Notes: generated by a model not told the origin, from the sequence alone. A stretch of 64,000 nucleotides of DNA from Anaerocolumna sp. (GCA_029239975.1 JARBTX010000010.1:1-64000); one strand, 5' to 3'; positions 53,778 through 63,653 are shown, numbered from the stretch's first letter. Numbers and translations are program-made.

Positions 53778-55523
53778 TTACATCTCAAACTCTATTTGTT
53801 CTATCGCATTAAAATTACAGGAACCATAACACAAGCCACATCCATTACACATGGATTCATTGATATGGGTAGATCCATCACTACTTCTTGTAATCGCAGG
53901 ACAACCAGGTTTCAGACATAAACCACATGTTTTACAGGCTTCTCTTTTGATTTTATAATATTTCTTTATGGACTTTTTATTCAGTAACACACATGGTGCT
54001 TTCGCTATAATTACAGATACTTCATCGCGTTTGGTTTCTTCCTTAATTATCTTCGTTAATTTTTCTGTATCAAAGGCATTCACTATTTCTACATGATTTA
54101 CTCCGATTGCTTTACAAATTTCATATAAATCTATTGCATATGTTTTATCGCCCATTAATGTTTTACCGGTTGCTGCATGATCTTGATGTCCAGTCATACC
54201 AGTGGTTGAATTATCAAGTATCATAACCGTACCACTACCTTGATTATAGACCATATTCATAAGGGAGTTAATTCCTGTATGTAAGAAAGTAGAGTCACCT
54301 ATGACTGCTACCCAATTCTTAATATACTCTTTACCTTTTGCTTTTTCCATACCATGGAGAGAACTGATACTTGCACCCATACATATAGTCGTGTCCACAA
54401 CACTAAGTGGCACCACCGCTCCTAATGTATAACATCCAATATCCCCTGCAGCATGAATTTTTAATTTATTTAGAACCGCATAAACACTTCTATGTGGGCA
54501 TCCTGGGCATAAAATTGGTGGTCTTACTGGTACATTAGTAGGTTGACTAATGGATAACGGCTCACCGTTAATTTTTTCCCGTATCATATTAGCACTATAT
54601 TCGCCTTGTACTGTAAAAAGTTCTTTTCCAGAAGCTTTTATTCCCCAGGATTTCACTTGTTCTTCTATGATTGGATCCAACTCTTCTACTATATATACTA
54701 TTTCGACATTTGCTGCAAATTCTTCAATTAATTTTCTAGGAAGTGGATTAACCATTCCAAGTTTTAATACGGATGCACTCGGTAAGGCTTCTTTCACATA
54801 TTGATATGGAATTCCAGAAGTAATAATTCCAACTTTTTTATCATTATACTCAATTTTATTAATCGAAAAATCACATCCATCTTCTACCATAGCATTTTCT
54901 CTTTGCTCCACAAATACATGTCGAACCTTCGCGTTACCTGGCATCATTACATTCTTAGAAATATTTCTCTCATATATTTTATCATCAGGTTCCTGGCGGT
55001 CAAATAATTCAACCATACCTTGGGAATGTGATAATCTAGTTGTACTACGAACAATAACTGGAGTATCATATGTTTCACTTAATTCAAATGCAAATTTTAG
55101 GTATTCTTTTGCTTCCCTACTATCCGATGGTTCCAAAACTGGCACTTTAGCTGCTCTAGCAACAGCTCTAGTATCTTGTTCATTTTGAGAACTATATAAA
55201 CCTGGATCGTCAGCTACTACTATCACCAATCCACCGGTAACCCCTATATAAGATACTGTAAATAATGGGTCTGCTGCCACATTAAGACCTACATGCTTCA
55301 TAGAAGCTAAAGCTCTAACTCCACTCATAGATGCCCCAATCGCAACTTCAAGTGACACTTTTTCATTAGGAGACCATTCTGCATATATCTCTTTATACTT
55401 TACTATATTTTCACTAATCTCAGTACTTGGTGTACCTGGATATGCTGCAGACACTTTTACTCCTGCTTCATATGCTCCCCTTGCAAATGCTTCATTCCCA
55501 AGCATAATCACTCTATTATTCAC
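53778..55523 (-). CDS. iorA: indolepyruvate:ferredoxin oxidoreductase, alpha subunit
   Basis: 581 residues. The start is a GTG behind AAAGGAG. An N-terminal pyrimidine-binding domain (about 1-180), a middle domain, then a thiamine-diphosphate domain with GDIGCYTLGAV, MGASISSLHGMEKA and VIGDSTFLHTGINSLMN. The C-terminal ferredoxin segment has CKTCGLCLKPGCP and CNGCGLCYGSC (about 530-575) for two [4Fe-4S] clusters. This is the catalytic subunit of the enzyme that decarboxylates indolepyruvate and phenylpyruvate to the arylacetyl-CoA. It is flanked by paaK and iorB in one transcript. Confidence 0.94.
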   Translation of the reverse strand: MNNRVIMLGNEAFARGAYEAGVKVSAAYPGTPSTEISENIVKYKEIYAEWSPNEKVSLEVAIGASMSGVRALASMKHVGLNVAADPLFTVSYIGVTGGLVIVVADDPGLYSSQNEQDTRAVARAAKVPVLEPSDSREAKEYLKFAFELSETYDTPVIVRSTTRLSHSQGMVELFDRQEPDDKIYERNISKNVMMPGNAKVRHVFVEQRENAMVEDGCDFSINKIEYNDKKVGIITSGIPYQYVKEALPSASVLKLGMVNPLPRKLIEEFAANVEIVYIVEELDPIIEEQVKSWGIKASGKELFTVQGEYSANMIREKINGEPLSISQPTNVPVRPPILCPGCPHRSVYAVLNKLKIHAAGDIGCYTLGAVVPLSVVDTTICMGASISSLHGMEKAKGKEYIKNWVAVIGDSTFLHTGINSLMNMVYNQGSGTVMILDNSTTGMTGHQDHAATGKTLMGDKTYAIDLYEICKAIGVNHVEIVNAFDTEKLTKIIKEETKRDEVSVIIAKAPCVLLNKKSIKKYYKIKREACKTCGLCLKPGCPAITRSSDGSTHINESMCNGCGLCYGSCNFNAIEQIEFEM

Positions 55524-55549
55524 AATGTACTTCTCCTTTATCTATTATT

Positions 55550-56848
55550 CTATCTTAAGTCTGTAACCCGTTTTGCCTTTCCTTCAAATCTTTGCAGGCT
55601 TCTTGGTGCAACTAATTTAATCATTGCATCAAGACCTAGTATTAATTTTAAACTACTACGAATCCGCTTATTTAATTCTTCTAATTTGCTATAGGCATCT
55701 AATAAGGTATCATCAACTAGCTCTACTTTTATTTCCATGGTATCAAGATAGTTTTTTCTACTTACTGTAATCTCGTAATGTGGACCAATTTCAGCGACAT
55801 TTAATAATACTTCTTCAATCTGAGATGGAAAAACGTTCACTCCACGTATGACTAACATATCATCTGAACGACCAGATAAATTCTCCATTCTTACTGTCGT
55901 TCTACCACATTTGCATGGTTCATACATCAATCTTGAAATATCTTTCGTACGATATCTTATAAGTGGAAGTGCTTCCTTTGTAATACAAGTAATCACTAGT
56001 TCACCTTTTGAACCAGGTGGAAGAGTTTCTCCAGTTTCAGAATCTATAATTTCAGGTATAAAATGATCCTCATTGATATGCATACCACATAATTCTAGAC
56101 ATTCACCAGATACACCAGGTCCTATTAATTCACTCATTCCATAATTTTGTGTTACTTTCATATTCTTTCCCCAAAGCTTATACATCTCCATACGCATTGC
56201 TTCTGTCATTCCTTCTCCACCAAACAAACCAATTTTTACCTTTAAATCTGTTTCAGGATTGAAACCCATTGTTTTTGCTACTTCCCCTATATGTAATGCA
56301 TAAGAAGGTGTGGCTACTAATAACGTAGTGCCAAAGTCTTTCATATACATAATTTGTTTCTGAGTATTACCTGATGAAGTGGGACAAACACTAGCTCCTA
56401 AATTCTCTAAACCGTAATGAAGTCCTAATGCACCAGTAAACATCCCGTAGCCAAAACAGATTTGGGCTATATCTTCTTTCGTTGCACCACCTAATACTGC
56501 AATTCTTGTTACTAGTTCTGTCCAAGTTACCAAATCATTTTTGGTATAACCAACAACCGTTGGTTTTCCAGTTGTACCAGATGAAGCATGAATTCTTACC
56601 AATTCACTTTTTGCTACCGTAAATAATCCAAAGGGATAATGATCTCTTAAATCTTTTTTATTGGTAAAGGGAAGTTTTTGTAAATCCTTTAATGATTTTA
56701 TATCATCTGGTTTTAATTTAATTTCTTCCATTTTCAAGCGGTAAGCAGGAACTTTTTCGTATACACGATTTACGGTAGTTTGTAATCTTTTTAACTGTAT
56801 CTCTTCTATTTCCTCTCGTGATAAACTTTCTTCTTTTGCCCATATCAT
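55550..56848 (-). CDS. paaK: phenylacetate-CoA ligase family protein (copy 1)
   Basis: 432 residues. The ATP/AMP motif is [22 protein letters not shown] (about 88-109), then VTQNYGMSELIGPGVSGECLE, LPLIRYRTKDISRLMYEPCKCGR and [20 protein letters not shown]. It is the same family and length as copy 2 with clear divergence, so the two may prefer different aryl acids. Its ATG overlaps the symporter stop in an ATGA, and iorA follows 26 bases on, so the genes are one operon. Confidence 0.92.
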   Translation of the reverse strand: MIWAKEESLSREEIEEIQLKRLQTTVNRVYEKVPAYRLKMEEIKLKPDDIKSLKDLQKLPFTNKKDLRDHYPFGLFTVAKSELVRIHASSGTTGKPTVVGYTKNDLVTWTELVTRIAVLGGATKEDIAQICFGYGMFTGALGLHYGLENLGASVCPTSSGNTQKQIMYMKDFGTTLLVATPSYALHIGEVAKTMGFNPETDLKVKIGLFGGEGMTEAMRMEMYKLWGKNMKVTQNYGMSELIGPGVSGECLELCGMHINEDHFIPEIIDSETGETLPPGSKGELVITCITKEALPLIRYRTKDISRLMYEPCKCGRTTVRMENLSGRSDDMLVIRGVNVFPSQIEEVLLNVAEIGPHYEITVSRKNYLDTMEIKVELVDDTLLDAYSKLEELNKRIRSSLKLILGLDAMIKLVAPRSLQRFEGKAKRVTDLR

Positions 56849-58344
56849 TTAAGGTTCGCCTCCATTGTATTAGTCGTTGTATTAAAGATGTATTCAATAT
56901 GAGTTTTTTCATATAGACTCGTAACTAAGCTTACAGCAACTAACACACCAATTGGTATAACAATGGAACAGGCGCTTATAGTAGTAATCATTATGTTATT
57001 TATAGAGTATTTTATCACACCAAACACCATAATAAGAACCGCAGACATCATACTTGCATATACACCCATCTTCGTTGCATTCTTCCAATACAATCCTAAA
57101 AGATATGGTGCAAGCATACATCCTGAAACAACACCCCATGATAAAGAATTTAAGCTCAAAATTGGACTATTTCCAGTTGCTAAGAAATATGCCGCAGTCA
57201 CAAAAGTTAGACAACATATTCTAAGTAAATTGACTGTTTGCCTTTCGTTTAATTTATTATTTGTAATTGGTTTCACTAAATCCATAACAAATGTTGTACT
57301 AGAAGCTAGTACAATGGATGAAAGGGTTGACATGGATGCTGCTAAAATAACTACCAAAAGTATACCAATCACGATTTTCGGAAGGGTTTGATTGATTACC
57401 AAAGGTACAATCTTGTCATATACGACTTTTCCATCTTCTGTAAATAAAGACTCATCGTTATTTAATATTAAACGACTCATGGAACCCATTATGTAAGCAC
57501 CAGTAGTTATAATAACAGCAAATATTGTAGAAACGACTTTGGCTACTGATATAGATTTTTCATTTTTAATAGTATAAAATTTACTAACCATTTGTGGTAA
57601 TCCCCATGTCCCAAAACTAGTCATAATTACAAGTGAAAATAACGGTAATGCTGTTTTTTCTGTAAATGGTTTTACTAAATCAGGATTGATTTCCTTTAAT
57701 CCAGAAATTCCATTCATAAGTCCATCCACATTAGGACTTGTTATTATGAAATATATCAACAAACATACACCAACAATCATAATAACACCTTGGATAAAAT
57801 CAGCTATGGATGCAGCTAAAAAACCACCCACAAACAAATATAACGCTGTAATTATTGTCATAATGAGCATAATAATTTTTTCATCCATATTAAACGTGAT
57901 TTTAAATAAAAAACCTAAGCCTTTATATACCGAAGCTGCATATGGTACTAAAAAAATAAATATTATTAACGATGATAAAAACCTTAGTTTTTGATCTTTA
58001 TAACGAATTCCTAAGAATTGTGGCATGGTTGCTGCACCTAACCTCTGAGTCATTTCTCTGGTTCTTCTCCCAAGAACTTTCCATGCTAAATAAGTACCAA
58101 GTAAAGAATTGCCTAATACAATCCAAAAAGTACCTAACCCAAAGGACCATCCATTTTTTCCTGCATGTCCAATTAGTATTACAGCAGAAAAATATGCAGT
58201 ACCATAAGAAAAAGCTGACATCCAGGATGGAATTGCCCTACCCCCTAACGTAAAATCACTTACATTTTTTGTTTTCGATTTTGAATAAATACTAATACCC
58301 ACCATGATAGCTATATAAACTACCAAACATATTAAATACTCCAT
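56845..58344 (-). CDS. sodium:solute symporter (SSS family)
   Basis: 499 residues with about 13 hydrophobic segments. Family marks are FTLGGRAIPSWMSAFSYGTAYFSAVILIGHAGKNGW (about 32-67), FVGGFLAASIADFIQGVIMIVG (about 170-190) and LVVILAASMSTLSSIVLASSTTFVMDL (Na+-site region, about 315-340). It heads the operon and overlaps paaK by four bases, so it should move a substrate or product of the pathway, such as an aromatic amino acid or an aryl acid. That is inferred from position; related proteins include pantothenate and proline symporters. Confidence 0.9.
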   Translation of the reverse strand: MEYLICLVVYIAIMVGISIYSKSKTKNVSDFTLGGRAIPSWMSAFSYGTAYFSAVILIGHAGKNGWSFGLGTFWIVLGNSLLGTYLAWKVLGRRTREMTQRLGAATMPQFLGIRYKDQKLRFLSSLIIFIFLVPYAASVYKGLGFLFKITFNMDEKIIMLIMTIITALYLFVGGFLAASIADFIQGVIMIVGVCLLIYFIITSPNVDGLMNGISGLKEINPDLVKPFTEKTALPLFSLVIMTSFGTWGLPQMVSKFYTIKNEKSISVAKVVSTIFAVIITTGAYIMGSMSRLILNNDESLFTEDGKVVYDKIVPLVINQTLPKIVIGILLVVILAASMSTLSSIVLASSTTFVMDLVKPITNNKLNERQTVNLLRICCLTFVTAAYFLATGNSPILSLNSLSWGVVSGCMLAPYLLGLYWKNATKMGVYASMMSAVLIMVFGVIKYSINNIMITTISACSIVIPIGVLVAVSLVTSLYEKTHIEYIFNTTTNTMEANLK

Positions 58345-58495
58345 ATCCTTCTCCTTAAATATAAAATCTCTAACAGTTTAAAGCATTTATGTTTCACAGC
58401 TTTAAAGTATTAAACTTATTATAAGACAATTTTTGGTAATTATCAATGAAATATTTGGGTATTTTTATAAATATTTGGATATTCTATGTAAAAAA

Positions 58496-58527
58496 ATAAC
58501 TTTTGCAATAAAAAAGCAAAAGCTATT
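58496..58527 (-). terminator. terminator of the DUF1294 gene
   Basis: ATAACTTTTGC and GCAAAAGCTAT arms around a nine-base loop. On the minus strand TTTTTTT follows directly. Confidence 0.8.
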
Positions 58528-58544
58528 ATTATAATTGAATTACG

Positions 58545-58817
58545 TCATATTAAGTATTGAATCAGATATATTAATAAAACTTGAGTTACTAAAATGAGTG
58601 GCATTCCATAGGTAAATGTCTTATGTTTTGTTTTATGATGGAAGCATTTCATACCTAGAATAGAACCGATACTACCACCTATGATTGCAACGATAAACAA
58701 AGTCTTCTCCCTAATTCTCCATTGATTCTTTCTGGCTTTCTGTTTATCAATTCCCATAATAGCAAAGCCGATTAAGTTTATAAAACTTATATAAAATAAA
58801 ACTATATATTGAAGCAT
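58545..58817 (-). CDS. DUF1294 small membrane protein
   Basis: 90 residues with three hydrophobic segments (about 3-20, 40-57, 70-89) separated by basic loops. Characteristic of DUF1294 are MGIDKQKARKNQWRIREKTLF (about 21-41) and GGSIGSILGMKCFHHKTKHKTFTYGMPL (about 48-75). The function of the family is unknown. It is a single gene with its own terminator, next to the arylpyruvate operon promoter region. Confidence 0.88.
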   Translation of the reverse strand: MLQYIVLFYISFINLIGFAIMGIDKQKARKNQWRIREKTLFIVAIIGGSIGSILGMKCFHHKTKHKTFTYGMPLILVTQVLLIYLIQYLI

Positions 58818-58954
58818 TCTGGTTTTCTCCTAAGATATTAATAGACAATAATTATAGATTAATTATTTTAATAAAATTATAGCAATACATACATAAAATG
58901 TCTATACTATAACTAAAGCGAATGTTTCTACTAAAACAATATAAAGGAGTCTTC

Positions 58955-59479
58955 ATGAAGGAAATCCATACAAAACGCTTATTCATTAGAAAATTTCAAA
59001 AAGATGATTGGAAAGATTTATATGAATACCTATCCGATGAAAAAGTGGTTCAATACGAACCATATGGTATAATGTCAGAAAATGATTGCAAAAAAGAAGC
59101 TATGGAAAGAAGTAATAATGATGTATTCTTGGCTATCTGTTTAAAAGATAATATGAAGTTAATTGGCAATCTCTATTTCTGTAAAATGGAATTTGATACA
59201 TATGAATTAGGTTATGTATTTAACAGATCATATCAGGGTTTGGGATACGCCTCAGAAAGTTGTAAAGCTTTATTCGACCATGCTTTTCATAATTTAAAGG
59301 CAAGACGGATTATTGCTAGATGCAATGTGCTAAATATTTCATCTTGGAAATTATTAGAACGTTTACATATGAGAAGGGAAGCTCATTATATACAGAAGAG
59401 ATATTTTAAGTTTGATGATAAAAATAATCCTATCTGGATAGATGCATACCAATATGCAATACTCGCAGAAGAATGGTAA
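58955..59479 (+). CDS. GNAT-family N-acetyltransferase (RimJ/RimL-like)
   Basis: 174 residues from the ATG at 58955, where AAAGGAGTCTTC provides the site; an earlier ATG at 58922 does not. Begins KEIHTKRLFIRKFQKDDW. Acetyl-CoA-binding region ELGYVFNRSYQGLGYASESCKALFDHAF (about 83-110), then ARRIIARCNVLNISSWKLLERL. It transfers an acetyl group to an amine, possibly a protein N-terminus or a small molecule; the substrate is unknown. Confidence 0.88.
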   Translation: MKEIHTKRLFIRKFQKDDWKDLYEYLSDEKVVQYEPYGIMSENDCKKEAMERSNNDVFLAICLKDNMKLIGNLYFCKMEFDTYELGYVFNRSYQGLGYASESCKALFDHAFHNLKARRIIARCNVLNISSWKLLERLHMRREAHYIQKRYFKFDDKNNPIWIDAYQYAILAEEW

Positions 59480-59581
59480 ATAATTCATATTCCTAGTTAT
59501 AAAGTATGATTGACTTTTTTTGTCTATTTTTTTATAGTTAATATGTAAAAATATACTCAAACTGATTATGTATATTTTTAG

Positions 59582-59613
59582 TATAATAGGGTCAAGGAGT
59601 TAATCCTTGAGAA
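59582..59613 (+). promoter_or_regulatory. -10 box and leader hairpin ahead of the two-TM protein gene
   Basis: TATAAT at 59582 is followed within a few bases by a small stem, TCAAGGA/TCCTTGA (59593-59611), just before the ribosome binding site AAAAGGGGATAA. A stem at the very 5' end of a message may stabilise it. Confidence 0.45.
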
Positions 59614-59624
59614 AAGGGGATAAA

Positions 59625-60872
59625 ATGTACGATCAATTAAAAAAACTATCCATGAAAGGTGTTATGAAACGCCTTGGCGCAGGTATTGTAGCTCTGTTAA
59701 TAATACTTTTCGTCGCTGGCCAAAGCTTTTTGAAACTAGCAAAAGGGCCACAAGATTTATATCAACTTACGGTAGATCAATTACCAAACTCATATGTAGA
59801 AGGTGACATTAACGTTATCCTTGGTGCTTATGCAGAGTATTATGTTGAAAATGATGACGGAACGGAAGAAGTAACTGATAACTATTACATCATTCCTGTA
59901 GGAGAAGAAGAATTTGTAGGTTTAGCTGTTAATAAGGAAGACTTTAGTACTGCTGACCAAATATACAATGAAACCTACGATTACATGATGGGTTATCGTG
60001 ATGATTTATCTACTTCTATGAAAGTAACTGGAACAATTAATAAAATGGAAGATGATGTTTACGAATTCTATGAAGAATGGTTTATGACATCTGGTATCTT
60101 AGAAAATCCAACCAAAGAAGAATTTGAACGAGTAGCTCTACCATATGTGTTAGAAATTGACAAGGTAGGAAAATTAGATACTTATATTGTATACTTGTTA
60201 GCAGCACTTTCTGTAATTCTAGTTTTAGCTATGTTATATGCCTTCATTGCAGGTATCTCAGGCTTATATTTACGTCCAGTTAAGAAATATATCACTAAAC
60301 ATCAAGATCTCGTTAGCGAAGAACGTGTAGAATCAGATTTTATGAATGCAACAACGATAGAAAATGTTATGGTTGGTAATACTTGGACCTTCTATACGAA
60401 AGGTTGCAAGACTTATATGATTGAAAATAAGGATATTGTATGGGCATACCTAGAAGAAACTACTCACAGGGTAAATGGTATTAAATCTGGTGTATCTAAA
60501 TCACTGATTTTATACAACCAAAAGAAGAAAAAGCTTGCTATTCCAATGAAAAAATCAAATTATGTTAATTCCGTTTTAGGAATCTATTCACATACACAAC
60601 CACATATGGTAATTGGATTTAGTGAAGAATTAAATAAATGCTTTAATAAAGATTTTGAAACCTTTTTAAGAATACCATATCAAAATCAAGAACAATCAGA
60701 ACAAGAAGCTGGTAATAATTCAACTAAAAATAATTTCACGTCTGAGGAAGGAAGCTCATCCACGGATAAAACAAATGATAATGTAACTACCGGAGATAAT
60801 TATAATGGTTCTTCCGATGAAAATTATGAAGATAATATAACGCTTAATAAAAATGAAGATGATGAAGAATAA
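59625..60872 (+). CDS. two-TM membrane protein of unknown function with acidic tail
   Basis: 415 residues from the ATG at 59625 (AAAAGGGGATAAA upstream; a TTG at 59607 lies inside the leader stem). TM1 (about 17-36), an acidic extracytoplasmic domain (about 45-185, with DINVILGAYAEYYVENDDG), TM2 (about 193-222), then a cytoplasmic domain (about 225-345) and a low-complexity Asn/Ser/Asp/Glu-rich tail (about 352-415). I do not recognise a named family with certainty. Members of this type occur singly in Lachnospiraceae. Function unknown. Confidence 0.72.
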   Translation: MYDQLKKLSMKGVMKRLGAGIVALLIILFVAGQSFLKLAKGPQDLYQLTVDQLPNSYVEGDINVILGAYAEYYVENDDGTEEVTDNYYIIPVGEEEFVGLAVNKEDFSTADQIYNETYDYMMGYRDDLSTSMKVTGTINKMEDDVYEFYEEWFMTSGILENPTKEEFERVALPYVLEIDKVGKLDTYIVYLLAALSVILVLAMLYAFIAGISGLYLRPVKKYITKHQDLVSEERVESDFMNATTIENVMVGNTWTFYTKGCKTYMIENKDIVWAYLEETTHRVNGIKSGVSKSLILYNQKKKKLAIPMKKSNYVNSVLGIYSHTQPHMVIGFSEELNKCFNKDFETFLRIPYQNQEQSEQEAGNNSTKNNFTSEEGSSSTDKTNDNVTTGDNYNGSSDENYEDNITLNKNEDDEE

Positions 60873-60882
60873 GAGATAATAC

Positions 60883-60930
60883 AAAACCTGATTAATAAGA
60901 GAGCATCCTTTTCTTAATTAATCAGGTTTT
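60883..60930. terminator. bidirectional terminator
   Basis: AAAACCTGATTAATAAGA (60883-60900) pairs with a right arm ending TTAATCAGGTTTT (to 60930), between two convergent genes. Confidence 0.88.
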
Positions 60931-60950
60931 ACTTTTCTTATCCAATACAT

Positions 60951-61505
60951 TTAATCCAATGTTTCATTTAACAAAACCATATGAATGTGGTCTTCCCACT
61001 TACCATTTATCTTTAAATACTTATAAGCTAACCCTTCATTATAAAAACCCAACTTTTGAACCACCTTTAAGGAGCGTATATTCTTAGGCATAATATTCGC
61101 TTCAATTCTATGTAGTCCATACTCATGAAACATAATTTCAATACCTTTTTTTATGGCTTCTGTCATAAAACCTTTTTTAATTTCATCTTTATCTAATTTA
61201 TACCCTAAAAAAGTTGATAAAAAGGCACCACCTACAATATTACTAAACCCTATAGTTCCAATGATTCTTTTATCATCATCCTTTCTAAAAATCCACAAAC
61301 GGACTAAGCTATGGTTCGTATAGCTTTCCATATCTATATCTAATTGTTTTTTTTGATAAGTCTCTGTATAAAAATCATCCTTCTTTATAGCTTCCCACTC
61401 TTCTAAAAAATCTTTATTTCTTTCATAATAATCCAAAACTCGCGGTGCATATGAATTATCTAATATTTTTAATATTAATCGATTTGTTTCATAAACCTTT
61501 CTCAT
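60951..61505 (-). CDS. GNAT-family N-acetyltransferase (ribosomal-protein acetyltransferase-like)
   Basis: 184 residues. Begins YETNRLILKILDNSYAPRVLDYYERNKDFLEEWE. Acetyl-CoA-binding region GYKLDKDEIKKGFMTEAIKKGIEIMF (about 100-125), then HRIEANIMPKNIRSLKVVQKLGFYNEGLAYKYLKINGKWEDH, the standard RimJ-type ending. It is unrelated in detail to the GNAT at 58955. Substrate unknown. It is followed at its 5' side by a tandem-repeat array. Confidence 0.9.
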   Translation of the reverse strand: MRKVYETNRLILKILDNSYAPRVLDYYERNKDFLEEWEAIKKDDFYTETYQKKQLDIDMESYTNHSLVRLWIFRKDDDKRIIGTIGFSNIVGGAFLSTFLGYKLDKDEIKKGFMTEAIKKGIEIMFHEYGLHRIEANIMPKNIRSLKVVQKLGFYNEGLAYKYLKINGKWEDHIHMVLLNETLD

Positions 61506-61542
61506 CTTTTCCTCTTCAACTATAATAAATTATTTCTTGTTA

Positions 61543-61730
61543 TTTTATAGTTCTAATCATTTATAGATCTAGTCATTTTATAGTTCTAATCATTTTATAG
61601 ATCTAGTCATTTTATAGTTCTAATTATTTTATAGTTCTAATTTTTTATAGTTCTAATTATTTTATAGTTCTAATTTTTTATAGTTCTAATTATTTTATAG
61701 TTCTAATTATTTTATTTAGTTCTAGTTATT
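61543..61730. repeat. tandem repeat array (about 17-base units)
   Basis: About eleven units of TTTTATAGTTCTAATCA and variants (TTTTATAGATCTAGTCA, TTTTATAGTTCTAATTA and shortened TTTTATAGTTCTAAT) between the GNAT gene and aspS. Alternating A and B variants at the left end suggest duplication of a two-unit block. Confidence 0.9.
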
Positions 61731-61804
61731 TATTTTATTCGTTATCTATTTAAATCTTATTAATTTAAATTTTTCATCTACTATCACATTAAATACAGAT
61801 AAAA

Positions 61805-61856
61805 ACAGGGAATATTTACATGCTTGAATGACTCAAACCTGATAAATATACCCTGT
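61805..61856 (-). terminator. terminator of aspS
   Basis: ACAGGGAATATTTA (61805-61818) and TAAATATACCCTGT (61843-61856), one mismatch, with TTTTTATC on the minus strand, ten bases after the aspS stop. Confidence 0.85.
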
Positions 61857-61865
61857 AATATATCG

Positions 61866-63653
61866 TTATTCTGTTACTACTACTCCTATTCCTAATTCGT
61901 CTAATTGTTTTTGTTCAACAACATTAGGAGCTTCGGTCATAAGACAAGATGCATCTTTTACCTTAGGGAAAGCAATTACATCTCGAATGCTATCTTCCTT
62001 TGCCATAAGCATAATAAGACGATCAAGTCCATATGCTAAACCAGCATGTGGTGGAACACCATATTTAAAAGCATTTAGTAAGAATCCGAAACGATCATAA
62101 GCATCTTCCTTACTAAATCCTAGTACTTCAAACATCTTCTCTTGAACATGGTTCTGGAATATTCTAACACTACCACCGCCAATTTCAGTTCCATTTAAAA
62201 CGATATCGTAAGCTTTCGCTCTTACTTTACCTGGATCTGTATTTAGAAGCTCTAAATCTTCTTCCATAGGCATTGTAAATGGATGGTGTTTTGCAGTATA
62301 TCTGCCTTCTTCCTTGGAATACTCAAGTAATGGGAACTCTGTAACCCATAAGAACTTATATTCATCTTTCTTTAGTAAATCAAGATTTCTGGCAATTTCT
62401 AATCTTAAGTTACCTAATACATCAAATACAATATCATCTTCGTCTGCTGCAAATAATAATAAGTCTCCAGCTTTACCAGACATAGCTGCTACTAAAGCAG
62501 TTAACTCTTCATCTGTCATAAATTTTGAGAAAGATGATTTATAAGTACCATCTGCATTTATAGCTAAGTAAGCCAAACCTTTTGCTCCAAAGCCTTTTGC
62601 ATATTCAACTAATGCATCAATTTTCTTTCTTGGCATTTCAGCTTGTCCTTCTGCATTAATACCACGTACAGAACCACCTTTTTCTAATGCACCTGTAAAT
62701 ACAGAAAATCCACAATTGTTAACTACTTCTGATACGTTTTTAAGTTCCATACCAAAACGAGTATCTGGTTTATCAGAACCATATCGATCCATTGCTTCAG
62801 CATAAGTCATTCTTTGAATTGGAAGTTGTACATCAAGGCCAATGGATTCTTTAAAAATCTTTTGTAATAATCTTTCATTTACACCAATTACATCATCCAC
62901 ATCAACAAAAGATAATTCCATATCGATCTGTGTAAATTCTGGTTGTCTATCTGCACGTAAATCTTCATCACGGAAACATTTTACGATTTGGAAGTATCTA
63001 TCATAACCAGAACACATTAATAATTGTTTAAAAATCTGTGGTGATTGTGGAAGCGCATAAAAATTACCTGGATGTACACGACTTGGTACAAGGTAATCTC
63101 TAGCACCTTCTGGTGTACTCTTAGTAAGCATTGGAGTTTCAATTTCTAAGAAACCTTCATCTGCTAAGAAACTACGAGTAAAAGTTGCAACTTTACTTCT
63201 CATAATAAGATTCTTTTGTAAGTCAGGTCTTCTTAAATCTAGATAACGATATTTTAATCTTAAATCTTCTTTTGTTTTACTATCTTCTTCTATTGGGAAA
63301 GGTGGTGTTTCTGCCTCTGATAATATTCTAAGTTCAGTAGCTCTAAGTTCAATATTACCAGTTGCTAGATTTTCATTTGCAGCACCAGAACGTGATTCCA
63401 CTTTACCTACAACCGCAACTACGAATTCACTTCTTAGTTTTTCCGCTTTTGCAAATCCTTCTGCACCTATATCTCCTTCTTCAAAGATGATCTGAAGTAA
63501 ACCTGAGCGGTCTCTTAAATCAACGAAGATGATTCCACCTTTATTTCTACTTTTTTGTACCCATCCCATAACGGTAACTACTTCACCGATGTTGGCATTG
63601 GTTACTTCCGTACATCTATGGCTTCTGTGTAAGCCCTTCATTGTTTCTGCCAT
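61866..63653 (-). CDS. aspS: aspartyl-tRNA synthetase
   Basis: 595 residues, the normal bacterial length. An N-terminal OB-fold anticodon-binding domain (about 1-110), class II motif 2 (FRDEDLRADRQPEFTQIDMELSF, about 215-237), the bacterial GAD insertion (about 290-410), and motif 3 (GLAYGLDRLIMLM, about 557-569). Charges tRNA-Asp. The bacterial type with GAD may be discriminating or not; I did not resolve this. GGAGGTTAAA precedes the ATG. Confidence 0.97.
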   Translation of the reverse strand: MAETMKGLHRSHRCTEVTNANIGEVVTVMGWVQKSRNKGGIIFVDLRDRSGLLQIIFEEGDIGAEGFAKAEKLRSEFVVAVVGKVESRSGAANENLATGNIELRATELRILSEAETPPFPIEEDSKTKEDLRLKYRYLDLRRPDLQKNLIMRSKVATFTRSFLADEGFLEIETPMLTKSTPEGARDYLVPSRVHPGNFYALPQSPQIFKQLLMCSGYDRYFQIVKCFRDEDLRADRQPEFTQIDMELSFVDVDDVIGVNERLLQKIFKESIGLDVQLPIQRMTYAEAMDRYGSDKPDTRFGMELKNVSEVVNNCGFSVFTGALEKGGSVRGINAEGQAEMPRKKIDALVEYAKGFGAKGLAYLAINADGTYKSSFSKFMTDEELTALVAAMSGKAGDLLLFAADEDDIVFDVLGNLRLEIARNLDLLKKDEYKFLWVTEFPLLEYSKEEGRYTAKHHPFTMPMEEDLELLNTDPGKVRAKAYDIVLNGTEIGGGSVRIFQNHVQEKMFEVLGFSKEDAYDRFGFLLNAFKYGVPPHAGLAYGLDRLIMLMAKEDSIRDVIAFPKVKDASCLMTEAPNVVEQKQLDELGIGVVVTE

